In this document: positions 8,261 to 16,588 of the stretch, piece by piece
Position numbering within the stretch: position 1 is the stretch's first letter
Layout of the letters: the number at the start of each line of letters is the position of its first letter
Assembly: GCF_030848945.1 (NCBI RefSeq)
Contig: NZ_JANHAX010000007.1
Location: 186,001 to 250,000, forward strand
DNA: 64,000 bases
Origin: Marimonas arenosa
GTDB taxonomy: Bacteria > Pseudomonadota > Alphaproteobacteria > Rhodobacterales > Rhodobacteraceae
Direction of reading: 5' to 3'
Made by a program: the position numbers and the translations under genes
Notes under the pieces: generated by a model
Told to the model about the DNA's origin: nothing
The model's database searches: none
The model's input: the letters and a program-made list of their open reading frames with translations, nothing else

Positions 8261-9976
8261 ATGGACGGTTTACCCCCGGAGGACAGATCAGACCTGAAGG
8301 CCAAGACGCACGGTGTCGTCCAGCTGTTGCGGTTGGCGGAAGGCGAGGATGCCGTGACGGCCGAAAAACCGCGTGAGCCGTTTCGGGACAAACATGGCAA
8401 TCTGTTGCCGCCCGAAGATCAGCAGCGTTGTGTCTTGATCCAGCAGAACATGGACGAATTTATTGCCAATTCTCAGGAGCTTAGAGAGGCGCGAACGAAC
8501 GGTGACCGGAAAAGGATGAAACAGCTCAACGCGCGACAAGATCAACTGTTCGCAGAGCGCGGGGAAATTTCGCGCTATGTCGGGTTCACCGAGGCCGCCG
8601 AGAAGCTGCACAAGGCGGACGATTTCGATGCGTTTTGCACGCTGTTGCCGGAGGTGGCGCTGGACCGGACCTATGGCAGCGGGTTGCAGCAGTCGCAATT
8701 TCCGCTGATCTGGGCCTTGTCTGCCCGCAGCCGCCCGATGGAACGGGTGCAAGCGATGTTGCGCCATGGGGCGCGGGTTGATTTGCAGGGCTCGCTATGG
8801 AACACCGTGCTGCACGAGATGGCCGAGATGAAACGCAAGGCACCGGTGCGGTTGGAGATCCTGCGTTTGCTGGTTCTGAAAGGGGCCGATCTGGAGGCGC
8901 GCAACGTGCATGGCCAAACGCCGCTGGAGATTGCATTGGATCGCGGCAGTGTCGAGGATGTCGGGTTCTTTTTGCAGGTTGGCGCCAGGGTTGGGATCGA
9001 GGAACTGGAGGCTGTCGCGCAGTATCCAGAGAAGCTGAAAGTCGTTTTGGACTTCATCGAAGGGCATCAGCGTTGCATAGACAAGATCACGAAACTTGGT
9101 AGCTACATACGTGGTCAGATCAACGATACCCATGGTTATCTAAAAGACGCCAGGAAACGCAAATGCGGTGTTGACCTTTATTCCAAGCGACTGAAAAACT
9201 TTGAGAAATCCTTGGAGATGATCGCTGATCTGGCGGGCTTTTCCGGTGCGCCCGAGGGTCGAAAACTGACCTGGGGGGAGGAGCCTGGTGCGTTTCGGGC
9301 GGTCGAGCTGGCCGAGACGTTGGACGAGTATCGTGCGGCTCTGGTGCGGGTGGACATGAAGAGCTATCCGGCGACGCGGGGCGAACACCCGATCTATTGG
9401 CCGATCGAGGCGGAAGAGTATCGTTTGCAGCGACTGTGGTCGATGCTGTCGGCGGGGGCGTCGCTAAAGGGATGTGGCAACGGAGAGGCCCTGCATATCC
9501 TGGCGCGTCAGCGCCGCAAGGACGCCGAGGAACAGGCGGCGATGGTCAACATGCTGGTGCAGGCTGGTGCGGATCTCGAAGCGGTGGATTACCAAGGTTG
9601 GACACCATTGGCCTGTGCGGTGATCAGTGGCGGCCGCAGCGAAACGAATGCCCTGTTGCAGGCCGGGGCGGATGTGAACGCGATCATAAGTTGGCAGCGA
9701 TGGCCGACCAGAGAACGGCGCAATACGCCGCTGATCTTTGCAGCCGCCGAAGATAAATGGAAATTCAAACGGTTAGTAGAAGCCGGAGCCGATCTATCAT
9801 TGCGCAAGGGCAGGCGTCTCAGCCTGACGGACTATCTTGAACAGGAACGGGCCAAGGAAGCGGCCGAGTTCAGGGAATACGAACACTGTGGCAATGCCAG
9901 CCTCGTGCGACGCATCAACCGCCGCCGTCGCGCGCTGGACGCGGCGATCAAGATTGTGGCCGAGCGGCGACCCTAG
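8261..9976 (+). CDS. Ankyrin-repeat protein of unknown function
   Basis: The ATG at 8261 has a GAGGCAGG ribosome site and gives 571 residues; the frame stays open further upstream but over the promoter of the divergent aminotransferase gene. The first ~90 residues are charged and helical. Ankyrin-like units follow at about 125-230 (for example [21 protein letters not shown]) and again at about 410-540 ([42 protein letters not shown]). A non-repeat helical block separates them. There is no signal peptide, so it is probably cytoplasmic. Its stop overlaps the trpS stop region by 4 bases, tail to tail. Partner and role are unknown. Confidence 0.75.
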   Translation: MDGLPPEDRSDLKAKTHGVVQLLRLAEGEDAVTAEKPREPFRDKHGNLLPPEDQQRCVLIQQNMDEFIANSQELREARTNGDRKRMKQLNARQDQLFAERGEISRYVGFTEAAEKLHKADDFDAFCTLLPEVALDRTYGSGLQQSQFPLIWALSARSRPMERVQAMLRHGARVDLQGSLWNTVLHEMAEMKRKAPVRLEILRLLVLKGADLEARNVHGQTPLEIALDRGSVEDVGFFLQVGARVGIEELEAVAQYPEKLKVVLDFIEGHQRCIDKITKLGSYIRGQINDTHGYLKDARKRKCGVDLYSKRLKNFEKSLEMIADLAGFSGAPEGRKLTWGEEPGAFRAVELAETLDEYRAALVRVDMKSYPATRGEHPIYWPIEAEEYRLQRLWSMLSAGASLKGCGNGEALHILARQRRKDAEEQAAMVNMLVQAGADLEAVDYQGWTPLACAVISGGRSETNALLQAGADVNAIISWQRWPTRERRNTPLIFAAAEDKWKFKRLVEAGADLSLRKGRRLSLTDYLEQERAKEAAEFREYEHCGNASLVRRINRRRRALDAAIKIVAERRP

Positions 9977-10989
9977 CGCACCATGCCGACGATGTCATAG
10001 GTGCGCTGCAAGATCGGCGCCGCGATGGCGCGGGCGCGGGCGGCGCCGCCCCTGAGGATGCGGTCGATCTCGGCCTGATCCTGCATCAGGCGTTCCATCT
10101 CGCTTGAGATCGGCGCAAGTTTGTTAACCGCCAGCTCGGCCAGCATCGGCTTGAACTCGGAAAACTGCTTGCCGCCGACGTCGCGCAGCACCTCGTCGAT
10201 ACTCGATTCGGACAATGCCGCAAAAATGTTAACAAGGTTGCGCGCTTCCGGACGGTCCTCTAGCCCCTTGGCCTCGGAGGGCAGGGCGTCGGGGTCGGTC
10301 TTGGCCTTGCGGATCTTCTTGGCGATAGTGTCTGCGTCGTCGGTCATGTTGATGCGCGAGGCGTCCGAAGGATCGGATTTCGACATTTTTTTTGAGCCGT
10401 CACGCAAGGACATCACCCGGGTCGCGGCCCCCTCGATTACCGGTTCGGTGATCGGGAAGAAATCGGTCTTGTAGTCGTGATTGAACTTGAGCGCGATATC
10501 GCGGGTCAGCTCGAGATGCTGTTTCTGATCTTCGCCCACGGGCACGTGAGTGGCGTGATAGAGCAGGATATCGGCGGCCATCAGCGACGGGTAGGCGAAG
10601 AGCCCCAGCGAGGCGTTCTGCTGGTTCTTGCCGGCCTTGTCCTTCCACTGGGTCATGCGGCTCATCCAGCCCATGCGGGCGACGCAGTTGAAGATCCACG
10701 CAAGCTGGGCGTGTTCGGCTACCTGTGATTGATTGAAAAGAATGGATTTTTCCGGGTCAAGCCCGGCGGCGATGTAACCGGCGGCCAGCTCCCGCGTCTG
10801 GCGAGGCAGCGCTTCGGGGTCTTGCCAGACGGTGATGGCATGCAGGTCGACCACGCAATAGATCGTCTCGACGCCGGAATCCTGCATCTCGACGAAGCGC
10901 TTGATCGCGCCGAGATAGTTGCCGAGCGTCAGCCCGCCCGAGGGCTGGATGCCCGAGAACACGCGGGGCGTGTAGGCCGCCTCTGACAT
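9973..10989 (-). CDS. trpS: Tryptophanyl-tRNA synthetase
   Basis: A 338-residue class I synthetase of bacterial TrpRS length. The HIGH-equivalent is in [13 protein letters not shown] at about residues 17-29 and the KMSKS signature is in [12 protein letters not shown] near 200-211. [15 protein letters not shown], the TrpRS-specific block, is also present. It charges tRNA-Trp in the cytoplasm. In many alphaproteobacteria trpS follows murJ and glnD; here an atypical rhomboid gene and the repeat element lie between trpS and murJ. Confidence 0.97.
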   Translation of the reverse strand: MSEAAYTPRVFSGIQPSGGLTLGNYLGAIKRFVEMQDSGVETIYCVVDLHAITVWQDPEALPRQTRELAAGYIAAGLDPEKSILFNQSQVAEHAQLAWIFNCVARMGWMSRMTQWKDKAGKNQQNASLGLFAYPSLMAADILLYHATHVPVGEDQKQHLELTRDIALKFNHDYKTDFFPITEPVIEGAATRVMSLRDGSKKMSKSDPSDASRINMTDDADTIAKKIRKAKTDPDALPSEAKGLEDRPEARNLVNIFAALSESSIDEVLRDVGGKQFSEFKPMLAELAVNKLAPISSEMERLMQDQAEIDRILRGGAARARAIAAPILQRTYDIVGMVR

Positions 10990-11093
10990 GGAATTTCTCC
11001 GTCTGGATTTCTGGCTGCGGGTGGCTTACCCATGGGGGAAAGCGGCGTCAAGGAAACAAGGGCCCCGGCAACAAGAGGCCCTGGGAAAAGGCA

Positions 11094-11792
11094 ATGAGCG
11101 ACTACGAACCCGCGCCCCGAGGTCCGAACCCGGTCAATCCGATCAGCCCGGTGGTGGTAGTCTTTTTCCTGTTGATGCTGCTGTTAGAGGCGGCCTTTAC
11201 GCTTGGCAGTCAAGGGTTTGTAGGTGGCCCGGCGGCGGTGGGCTGGCGCGTGGCGGCGATCGAGGACTACGGGTTCAGTGCCGCCGTGTTCAAGCTGATG
11301 TGGCAGCACGGGGTCTGGCCGGCGGAACACCTATTGCGCTTCGTCAGCTATCTTTTCGTGCACTGGACCTTCACGCATATGCTGGTTGCGGGCGTGATGT
11401 TGCTGGCGCTGGGTAAGTTCGTGGGCGAGGTGTTTGCCTGGTGGGCAGTGGCCATCGTGTTCTTGGGGTCTGGCGTTGGCGGGGCCGTGGTCTGGGCCCT
11501 TTTTTCCAGTGAAACCGGTATCTTGGTTGGGGCCTTTCCGGGGATCTACGGGCTGATCGGGGCGTTTTCCTACGTGTTGTGGCTGAAGCTCGGGCAAAGT
11601 GGCGACAACCAGGCCCGGGCGTTTACGCTGATCGGTCTGCTGATGGCGATCCAGTTGATATTCGGGATTCTTTTCGGGGCGCAGACCGACTGGATCGCGG
11701 ATCTGGCCGGATTCGTCTGGGGCTTTTTGTTGTCTTTCGTGGTCAGTCCCGGGGGCTGGTCGCGGCTCAGGTCGAAGCTGCGGCATGAGTAA
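11094..11792 (+). CDS. Rhomboid-fold membrane protein lacking catalytic residues
   Basis: A 232-residue protein with about six hydrophobic segments in rhomboid order. The helix 4 motif that should read GxSGxxxG is G146-A-F-P-G-I-Y-G153, so the catalytic serine is Phe148. The helix 6 AHLGG motif reads ADLAG, with Asp203 in place of the catalytic histidine. The helix 2 HxxxN motif reads H95-M-L-V-A99, without the oxyanion asparagine. It is therefore predicted to be a pseudoprotease, perhaps a membrane chaperone or binding protein. The fold call rests on motif spacing and the YGLIGAFSY block. Confidence 0.72.
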   Translation: MSDYEPAPRGPNPVNPISPVVVVFFLLMLLLEAAFTLGSQGFVGGPAAVGWRVAAIEDYGFSAAVFKLMWQHGVWPAEHLLRFVSYLFVHWTFTHMLVAGVMLLALGKFVGEVFAWWAVAIVFLGSGVGGAVVWALFSSETGILVGAFPGIYGLIGAFSYVLWLKLGQSGDNQARAFTLIGLLMAIQLIFGILFGAQTDWIADLAGFVWGFLLSFVVSPGGWSRLRSKLRHE

Positions 11793-11828
11793 ACCGAATG
11801 GTTAAGGCGACCGCACGGTAACAAACTG

Positions 11829-11903
11829 CCGATACGGCACCCTGGCTGGCAGTCTGGCTGGCACCCTGTCTGGCGCGCGGTGGTGCAAGGATTCGGTAAG
11901 GGA
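11829..11903 (+). repeat. Dispersed intergenic repeat, copy 1 (three 12-base units)
   Basis: The core is three tandem 12-base units at 11840-11851, 11852-11863 and 11864-11875, with consensus nnYTGGCTGGCA; the third unit is the variant ending TGTCTGGCG. Flanks CGrTAyGGCA on the left and GCGGTG...TAAGGGA on the right are shared with a second copy at 51122-51193. It lies between the converging rhomboid-like gene and murJ. Its function is unknown. Confidence 0.8.
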
Positions 11904-11948
11904 CGGAGTTAAACGGGCGCGCGGTGCAGCGGCGCCGTGCGATGTCGC

Positions 11949-13493
11949 TCAGCCACCGCGCCGCAGGGCGTCGCGAAACTCGTGCAGGGCGAAGGCGCCG
12001 AGCAGCCGGCCGGCGAGGAAATAGCTGACCATGCCCGACAGCACCAGGACGAGCAGTGCCAGATAGCGCCACCCGGGCGCCACGATCAGCGGCCCGAGCG
12101 TCAGGTTCACGCTCCAGAGCACCCCGCCCATGACAGCGGAGGCGGCGACGATCCGCCAGAGGCGACGGCGGAAGCGGGTATCGAAGCGGGCAATTTCACC
12201 CATCGGCCGGGCGCCGCGGGCCAGCATCCAGACCATGGCCCAGCCGGCCAGCGTGGTGGCGATGGCGGGGGCGATCCAGCCGATCACCGGGTGCAGGCCT
12301 ATGGCAACGGCAGCGTTGATCACCATCGCCCAGAGCGCGAACCGGAACGGCGTGCGGGTGTCTTCGCGGGCGAAATAGAGCGGTTGCAAAACCTTCTGCA
12401 GCACGAAGGCCGGCAGGCCGAGCCCGTAGATCGCGGTGGCAAGTGCGATGGCCGCGGTATCGTCGGCGGTCTGGGCGCCGCGCTCGAACAGCACCGAGAC
12501 CAGCGGCAGCGGGATCACCACCAGGGCCACCGCCGAGGGAACGGTGAGCGCCAGTGAAATCTCGCCGGCGCGGGAGTAGGCGTGGCGCGAGCCGTCATGA
12601 TCGCCGTCGCGCAGACGGCGGGCGAGATCGGGCAGCAGAACGATGCCAACGGCGATGCCGACCACGCCCAGCGGCAATTGGTACAACCGGTCGGCGGCAA
12701 ACAGCCAGGACACCGCGGACTCGGTGCGCGAGGCGACCTGCTGGCCGACCAGCAGGTTGATCTGCATGACGCCCGAGGACAGCGCCGCCGGCAGGGCGAC
12801 GGCGACGAGGTGTTTCATCTCGGGGCTCCAGCGCGGCCGGCCCGGGCGGATAGTAATGCCCGCACGCGAGGCGGCGGTCCAGACCAGGGTCAGTTGGGCG
12901 ATGCCGGCGACGGGGATGGTCCAGACCAGCCAGCGGATCACCTCCTGTCCGAGGAAGGCAGCGGCGGTCATGGCGCAGATGACGAAGATGTTCAGCAGCA
13001 CCGGCGCGGCGGCGGCGGCGGCGAAGCGGCCGGTGGCGTTGAGCACGCCGGAGAACAGCGCCGAGAGTGACATGAAGAGGATATAGGGGAAGACGACGCG
13101 GCCATAGCCAACGGTGAGGTCAAACCGGTCGTCGCCCGAAAAGCCCTCGGCGGTGGCCCACACAAGCGCCGGCATGAAGATCATCGCCAGCGCTGTGAGG
13201 ATCAGCACGATGAAGCTGAGCCCCGAGAGCGCCTCGCGCGCAAAGCCCGGCGCGTCGTCGCCGGCCTCGTAGCGTTTGGCGAACATCGGCACGAAGGCGG
13301 CGTTGAAAGCGCCTTCGGCGAAAAAACGGCGGAACATGTTGGGCAGGCGGAAGGCGGCGACGAAAGCGTCCATCACCGGGCCCGGGCCGATGAAGGCCAG
13401 GATCATCATCTCGCGCACGAAGCCGAGGATCCGGCTCATCAGCGTCCAGAAGCCGACGGTGAGAAAGCCGGAGACGAGGCGGATGGGTTTCAT
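11949..13493 (-). CDS. murJ: Lipid II flippase MurJ (MviN)
   Basis: A 514-residue polytopic membrane protein of the MOP superfamily. The start MKPIRLVSGFLTVGFWTLMSR, with ILGFVREMMI at 22-31, is typical of MurJ. FRLPNMFRRFFAEGAFNAAFVP at about 48-69 is the strongly conserved MurJ loop with its basic residues. About 14 hydrophobic segments fit the family. It moves lipid II across the inner membrane for peptidoglycan synthesis. The gene is on the same strand as glnD but separated from it by two exported-protein genes. Confidence 0.95.
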   Translation of the reverse strand: MKPIRLVSGFLTVGFWTLMSRILGFVREMMILAFIGPGPVMDAFVAAFRLPNMFRRFFAEGAFNAAFVPMFAKRYEAGDDAPGFAREALSGLSFIVLILTALAMIFMPALVWATAEGFSGDDRFDLTVGYGRVVFPYILFMSLSALFSGVLNATGRFAAAAAAPVLLNIFVICAMTAAAFLGQEVIRWLVWTIPVAGIAQLTLVWTAASRAGITIRPGRPRWSPEMKHLVAVALPAALSSGVMQINLLVGQQVASRTESAVSWLFAADRLYQLPLGVVGIAVGIVLLPDLARRLRDGDHDGSRHAYSRAGEISLALTVPSAVALVVIPLPLVSVLFERGAQTADDTAAIALATAIYGLGLPAFVLQKVLQPLYFAREDTRTPFRFALWAMVINAAVAIGLHPVIGWIAPAIATTLAGWAMVWMLARGARPMGEIARFDTRFRRRLWRIVAASAVMGGVLWSVNLTLGPLIVAPGWRYLALLVLVLSGMVSYFLAGRLLGAFALHEFRDALRRGG

Positions 13494-13621
13494 GTCTGCG
13501 CGTGCCTTTAGGCGGGCCGGAGCCCTTTTGGCGCGTTATAGCGGCTTACGAGCGCGGGGAAAATGGCCGGCAGCACGCGCCAGCCGCGGCCGCGCGGGAT
13601 TTGCCACAGGCGCGGCTGCGA

Positions 13622-14947
13622 TCAGTCCGCCAGCTGCGCCTCCAGCGCTGCGAGGCGGGCCGTGAGGGTTGCGATGTCGGTGTTCATTGCCGTCATCATC
13701 CGGTGCTGGCTTTCGATCAGGTCGCCCTGCCGGCGGTTTTGCGCGCGCTGGGTTTCGAGTTCGTCCTGCTGTTGCGCAATGTAGATATGCGCGTGTTCGA
13801 GCTCGTTGAGCATCCGGCCGAGCTTGTCGGTCAGGTTGAAGGGCGCGCCTTCGGGGGTGGGGCCGACATTGGGCAGGTGACCGAGGGAAAACATCTGATC
13901 TGTATGTTCGGCAATCGAGGGCAGGTCGTAATCTTGCGAAAACACCCGGTCGCAGCCGCCGCCGCAGGTGGTGCCGCCGGTGGTCAGGCTGCCGGTGAGG
14001 ACGGCGTCGCCGGTGGGCTGAATCTCGAAAAGCTTGGTTTTCGTAGAAGAGGCGCTGCCGACGGAACCCTGCTTGAGAATGAAGTTGCTACCGGCGCCGA
14101 AGCTCCATTCGCCGCCGGTGGAACTATTGCCCATCACGATCTCGGGGCGGCCGTTGTTCTGAAGGTTGAGTAGGGTGCGCGGGCCAGCCGGGGACTCGAA
14201 TTCCTCGACCCTGATCTGCGCCGTCGCGTCGTTTTTTTGGATGTGAAGCGGCGCCGTCGGCGTCGCGGTTCCAAGTCCGACATTACCCTCGGCGTTGATC
14301 CACACCGGATCCAGGCCGGAACTGGTCGTGGCCTTGTTGATGATCAGTCGTGAGGCAAACAGGCCATCACCTTCCTGTCTGATATAGAAATCGCCCGTTC
14401 CGCTGTAGCCGATATTGTAGCTCGGGAAGACGTTTGTGCTGTGTTCCAGCTTGATGACCGGATAGCCGCCCACGATGTGCAGCTCGGTCTCCGGAAAGAT
14501 GGTGCCGAGTCCGACATCTCCTGCGCTGTTGACATAGAGCGCGTTGTCCGGCGCGCCGCCCTCGATGGTGAAGGGAATGGTGTCCTCGTCCAGATCTCTG
14601 ACCGAGAACCGGTCGAGCCCGCCATTGCCGGGGTCGTTGACGCGCAACTGCCAGTCGCGGGTGGGAAAGCCGGGATTGCCCGAGGTGTCGGTGAAATCGA
14701 TGGTGGTTGTGGCGGATTTCAGTTGCAGCCCGGTATTCTGGTGCGGCAGCACATTGTCGGCGCAGCCGTTGCCGATGCAGACCTGCCCGTCCAGCACGCT
14801 GAAATCCTGCACGAAAAGGTCGGCCACCGCCGGGTCGCTGTCGGAAATGACCACGCCGTTGGTATGGGTGTCCTGCGCGGACAATGGTGCGGCCAGAAGG
14901 GCAGGAAATGCAAGGCTGGCGAGCAGGATACGGCCAGGGACATTCAT
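13622..14947 (-). CDS. Exported repeat protein with C-terminal coiled coil, paralogue 1
   Basis: I chose the ATG at 14947 because a GAGGAG site lies upstream; it yields 441 residues with a signal peptide ending near LSAQ. The body has beta-type repeats with the motif GLGTxxPxxxLHI (for example VGLGTIFPETELHI and VGLGTATPTAPLHI), a pattern seen in tail-fibre-like and S74-chaperone-bearing proteins. A conserved block follows (NLQNNGRPEIVMGN, EWSFGAGSNFILKQG, GGTTCGGGCDRVF). The tail is KLGRMLNELEHAHIYI plus a coiled coil. The next gene is a clear paralogue. It is probably secreted or surface-bound; function unknown. Confidence 0.7.
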   Translation of the reverse strand: MNVPGRILLASLAFPALLAAPLSAQDTHTNGVVISDSDPAVADLFVQDFSVLDGQVCIGNGCADNVLPHQNTGLQLKSATTTIDFTDTSGNPGFPTRDWQLRVNDPGNGGLDRFSVRDLDEDTIPFTIEGGAPDNALYVNSAGDVGLGTIFPETELHIVGGYPVIKLEHSTNVFPSYNIGYSGTGDFYIRQEGDGLFASRLIINKATTSSGLDPVWINAEGNVGLGTATPTAPLHIQKNDATAQIRVEEFESPAGPRTLLNLQNNGRPEIVMGNSSTGGEWSFGAGSNFILKQGSVGSASSTKTKLFEIQPTGDAVLTGSLTTGGTTCGGGCDRVFSQDYDLPSIAEHTDQMFSLGHLPNVGPTPEGAPFNLTDKLGRMLNELEHAHIYIAQQQDELETQRAQNRRQGDLIESQHRMMTAMNTDIATLTARLAALEAQLAD

Positions 14948-14975
14948 GTCGGGTCTCCTCACAGTTCAGCTCGGG

Positions 14976-16196
14976 TCAGTCTGCGGCTGCGATACGTGCG
15001 GTCAGCGCGGCCAGGTCCTGGCGCAGCGCGGCGATTTCGGTGGCATAGGCGATCTTGAGCGCCTCGATCTCGGCGGCCTGCTGGTCGATGAAGACATGCG
15101 CGTGTTCCAGCGCATTGAGCATGCCGCCAAGCTTTTCACTGACGTTGATCGGGGCGCCCTCCGGGGTCGGCCCGACATGCGGCAGGTGACCGTCGCCCCA
15201 CATCCGCGCGGCATAGTCGGGCGCCGGAATGATCGCGGCTTCGGTGAACACCCGGTCACAGCCGCCGCCGCAGGTGGTGCCGCCGGTGGTGAGCGTGCCG
15301 GCGAGGATGGCGTTTCCTGACGGTTGGATTTCAAACAGTTTGGTTTTGGCCGAAGAAGCCGACCCCACGGCCCCCTGTTTGAGGATGAAATTGGTGCCGG
15401 CGCCGAAGGACCATTCGCCGCCCGTTCCGGTGTTGCCCATTACGATCTCGGGGCGGCCGTTGTTCTGCAGGTTCATCAGGGTGCGGGGACTGACGGCGGC
15501 GCTGGTTTCTTCGACCTTGAGCTGCGCCGTGCCGTTGTCACGGTGGATGTGCAGGCTGGCTGCGGGTTCGTAAATGCCGAGCCCGATTTCACCGCTGTCT
15601 TCGATGACCAGCGCATTGCTGATCCCGCCGGTTTCGATCCAGACCGGGATGCTGGAATTGGTTTCATCGCGTATGTGGAAGGCGGTTTCGTGGGCGATCA
15701 TGTCCCAGATATAAGGCGGGAAGCCCAGCGCGCTGTCCTGCTCGAAGCGAATTGCCGGGGCGTCGCCCGTTCGCAGGTGCAGGTGGCGTTCGGCCACCAA
15801 GGTTCCCAGACCGATGGCGCCGGTGTCGCGGATCGTCAGCGCGCTGCTCGGGGCCCCACTCCAGACATTCACGATGGCGTTGTTCGTCGCCACCTCGCGC
15901 AGCGTGAAGGAAGACCCGATCTGCTCGTTGCCCAGTATCCAATCCGGTTTCGGGGCGCCGCCGGTAAAGGTTCCGGGGTTGTCGAACAGGATGCGCGGCC
16001 CGTCAAAATCCTTCAGTTTCAGGGTCGTCTGGTTCACCGTGAAGTTTTCGGCCGCGGTGCATTCCCGACCGACGCAGAGCCTGCCGTCGATCGAGTGATT
16101 ACCGGTGAGAAGGGTGGTCTGCGCCGAGGCTGGTGCGGTCAGGGCGGTGGCCGCAAGCATGCCAAGATGCAAGGCGGCTGGAATGATGTTTTTCAT
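14976..16196 (-). CDS. Exported repeat protein with C-terminal coiled coil, paralogue 2
   Basis: The ATG at 16196 gives 406 residues with a signal peptide (MKNIIPAALHLGMLAATAL, cleavage near ASAQ). It has the same plan as the downstream gene: a Cys pair near the N-terminus (GRLCVGREC), IGLGTLVAERHLHL and IGLGIYEPAASLHIH repeats, then a C-terminal half nearly identical to its paralogue. That half includes NLQNNGRPEIVMGN, GGTTCGGGCDRVF and KLGGMLNALEHAHVFI with a coiled coil. Only 28 bases separate the two genes. Tandem duplication with diverged N-terminal regions is the likely history. Confidence 0.7.
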   Translation of the reverse strand: MKNIIPAALHLGMLAATALTAPASAQTTLLTGNHSIDGRLCVGRECTAAENFTVNQTTLKLKDFDGPRILFDNPGTFTGGAPKPDWILGNEQIGSSFTLREVATNNAIVNVWSGAPSSALTIRDTGAIGLGTLVAERHLHLRTGDAPAIRFEQDSALGFPPYIWDMIAHETAFHIRDETNSSIPVWIETGGISNALVIEDSGEIGLGIYEPAASLHIHRDNGTAQLKVEETSAAVSPRTLMNLQNNGRPEIVMGNTGTGGEWSFGAGTNFILKQGAVGSASSAKTKLFEIQPSGNAILAGTLTTGGTTCGGGCDRVFTEAAIIPAPDYAARMWGDGHLPHVGPTPEGAPINVSEKLGGMLNALEHAHVFIDQQAAEIEALKIAYATEIAALRQDLAALTARIAAAD

Positions 16197-16354
16197 GATC
16201 TGAGTCCCCAAGTCCTGCCGGGGACCGCGCCGAAGTTGGTCTGTGCCGAGAGGCCGAACCGTGGCCGCGCGACCCCGATATGCAGGCAATTGGAGCACCC
16301 GCGCATCAGGGCTGTCAAAGGCGCGGTTTGTCACGCTTGCGCGGCGCGGAAGGC

Positions 16355-16588
16355 TCAGTTCCGCGGGTGCCAGTCCATGCCCATGTAGCCGTGGCCCTGT
16401 TCCAGTTCGGTCAGCATCGACGCGATTCGCTTTTCGCGAGTAACGGGTTTCTTGGCGCGGGCGATCCAGGCCAGCCAGTCGTTGCGCTGATAAGGTGGCC
16501 GGGCATCGTAGGCGGCGCGCAGGCCCGCGGCGTCGAGCCGTGCGGCGATGTCGTCGGGCATCGGCTGGATCGGGCGTTTGAGCGTCAT
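16355..16588 (-). CDS. Short YdeI/OmpD-associated family domain protein
   Basis: A 77-residue frame starting within the glnD stop (ATGA overlap). It contains the block MPDDIAARLDAAGLRAAYD, then YQRNDWLAWIARAKKP and REKRIASMLTELEQG. That is the C-terminal OmdA domain of YdeI/OmpD-associated proteins. Usual members are about 190 residues with an N-terminal DUF1801/DUF1905-like part that is absent here. It could be a stand-alone domain or a remnant; translational coupling to glnD favours expression. Function unknown. Confidence 0.7.
   Translation of the reverse strand: MTLKRPIQPMPDDIAARLDAAGLRAAYDARPPYQRNDWLAWIARAKKPVTREKRIASMLTELEQGHGYMGMDWHPRN

Noticed and set aside
11840..11875. CRISPR-like array
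   Set aside because: The units are only 12 bases, directly adjacent and without spacers, and there are no cas genes.
11805..11911. Trp-rich leader peptide encoded by the dispersed repeat
   Set aside because: Copy 1 has no ATG, GTG or TTG start in the shared frame before the repeat, so a peptide cannot be claimed.
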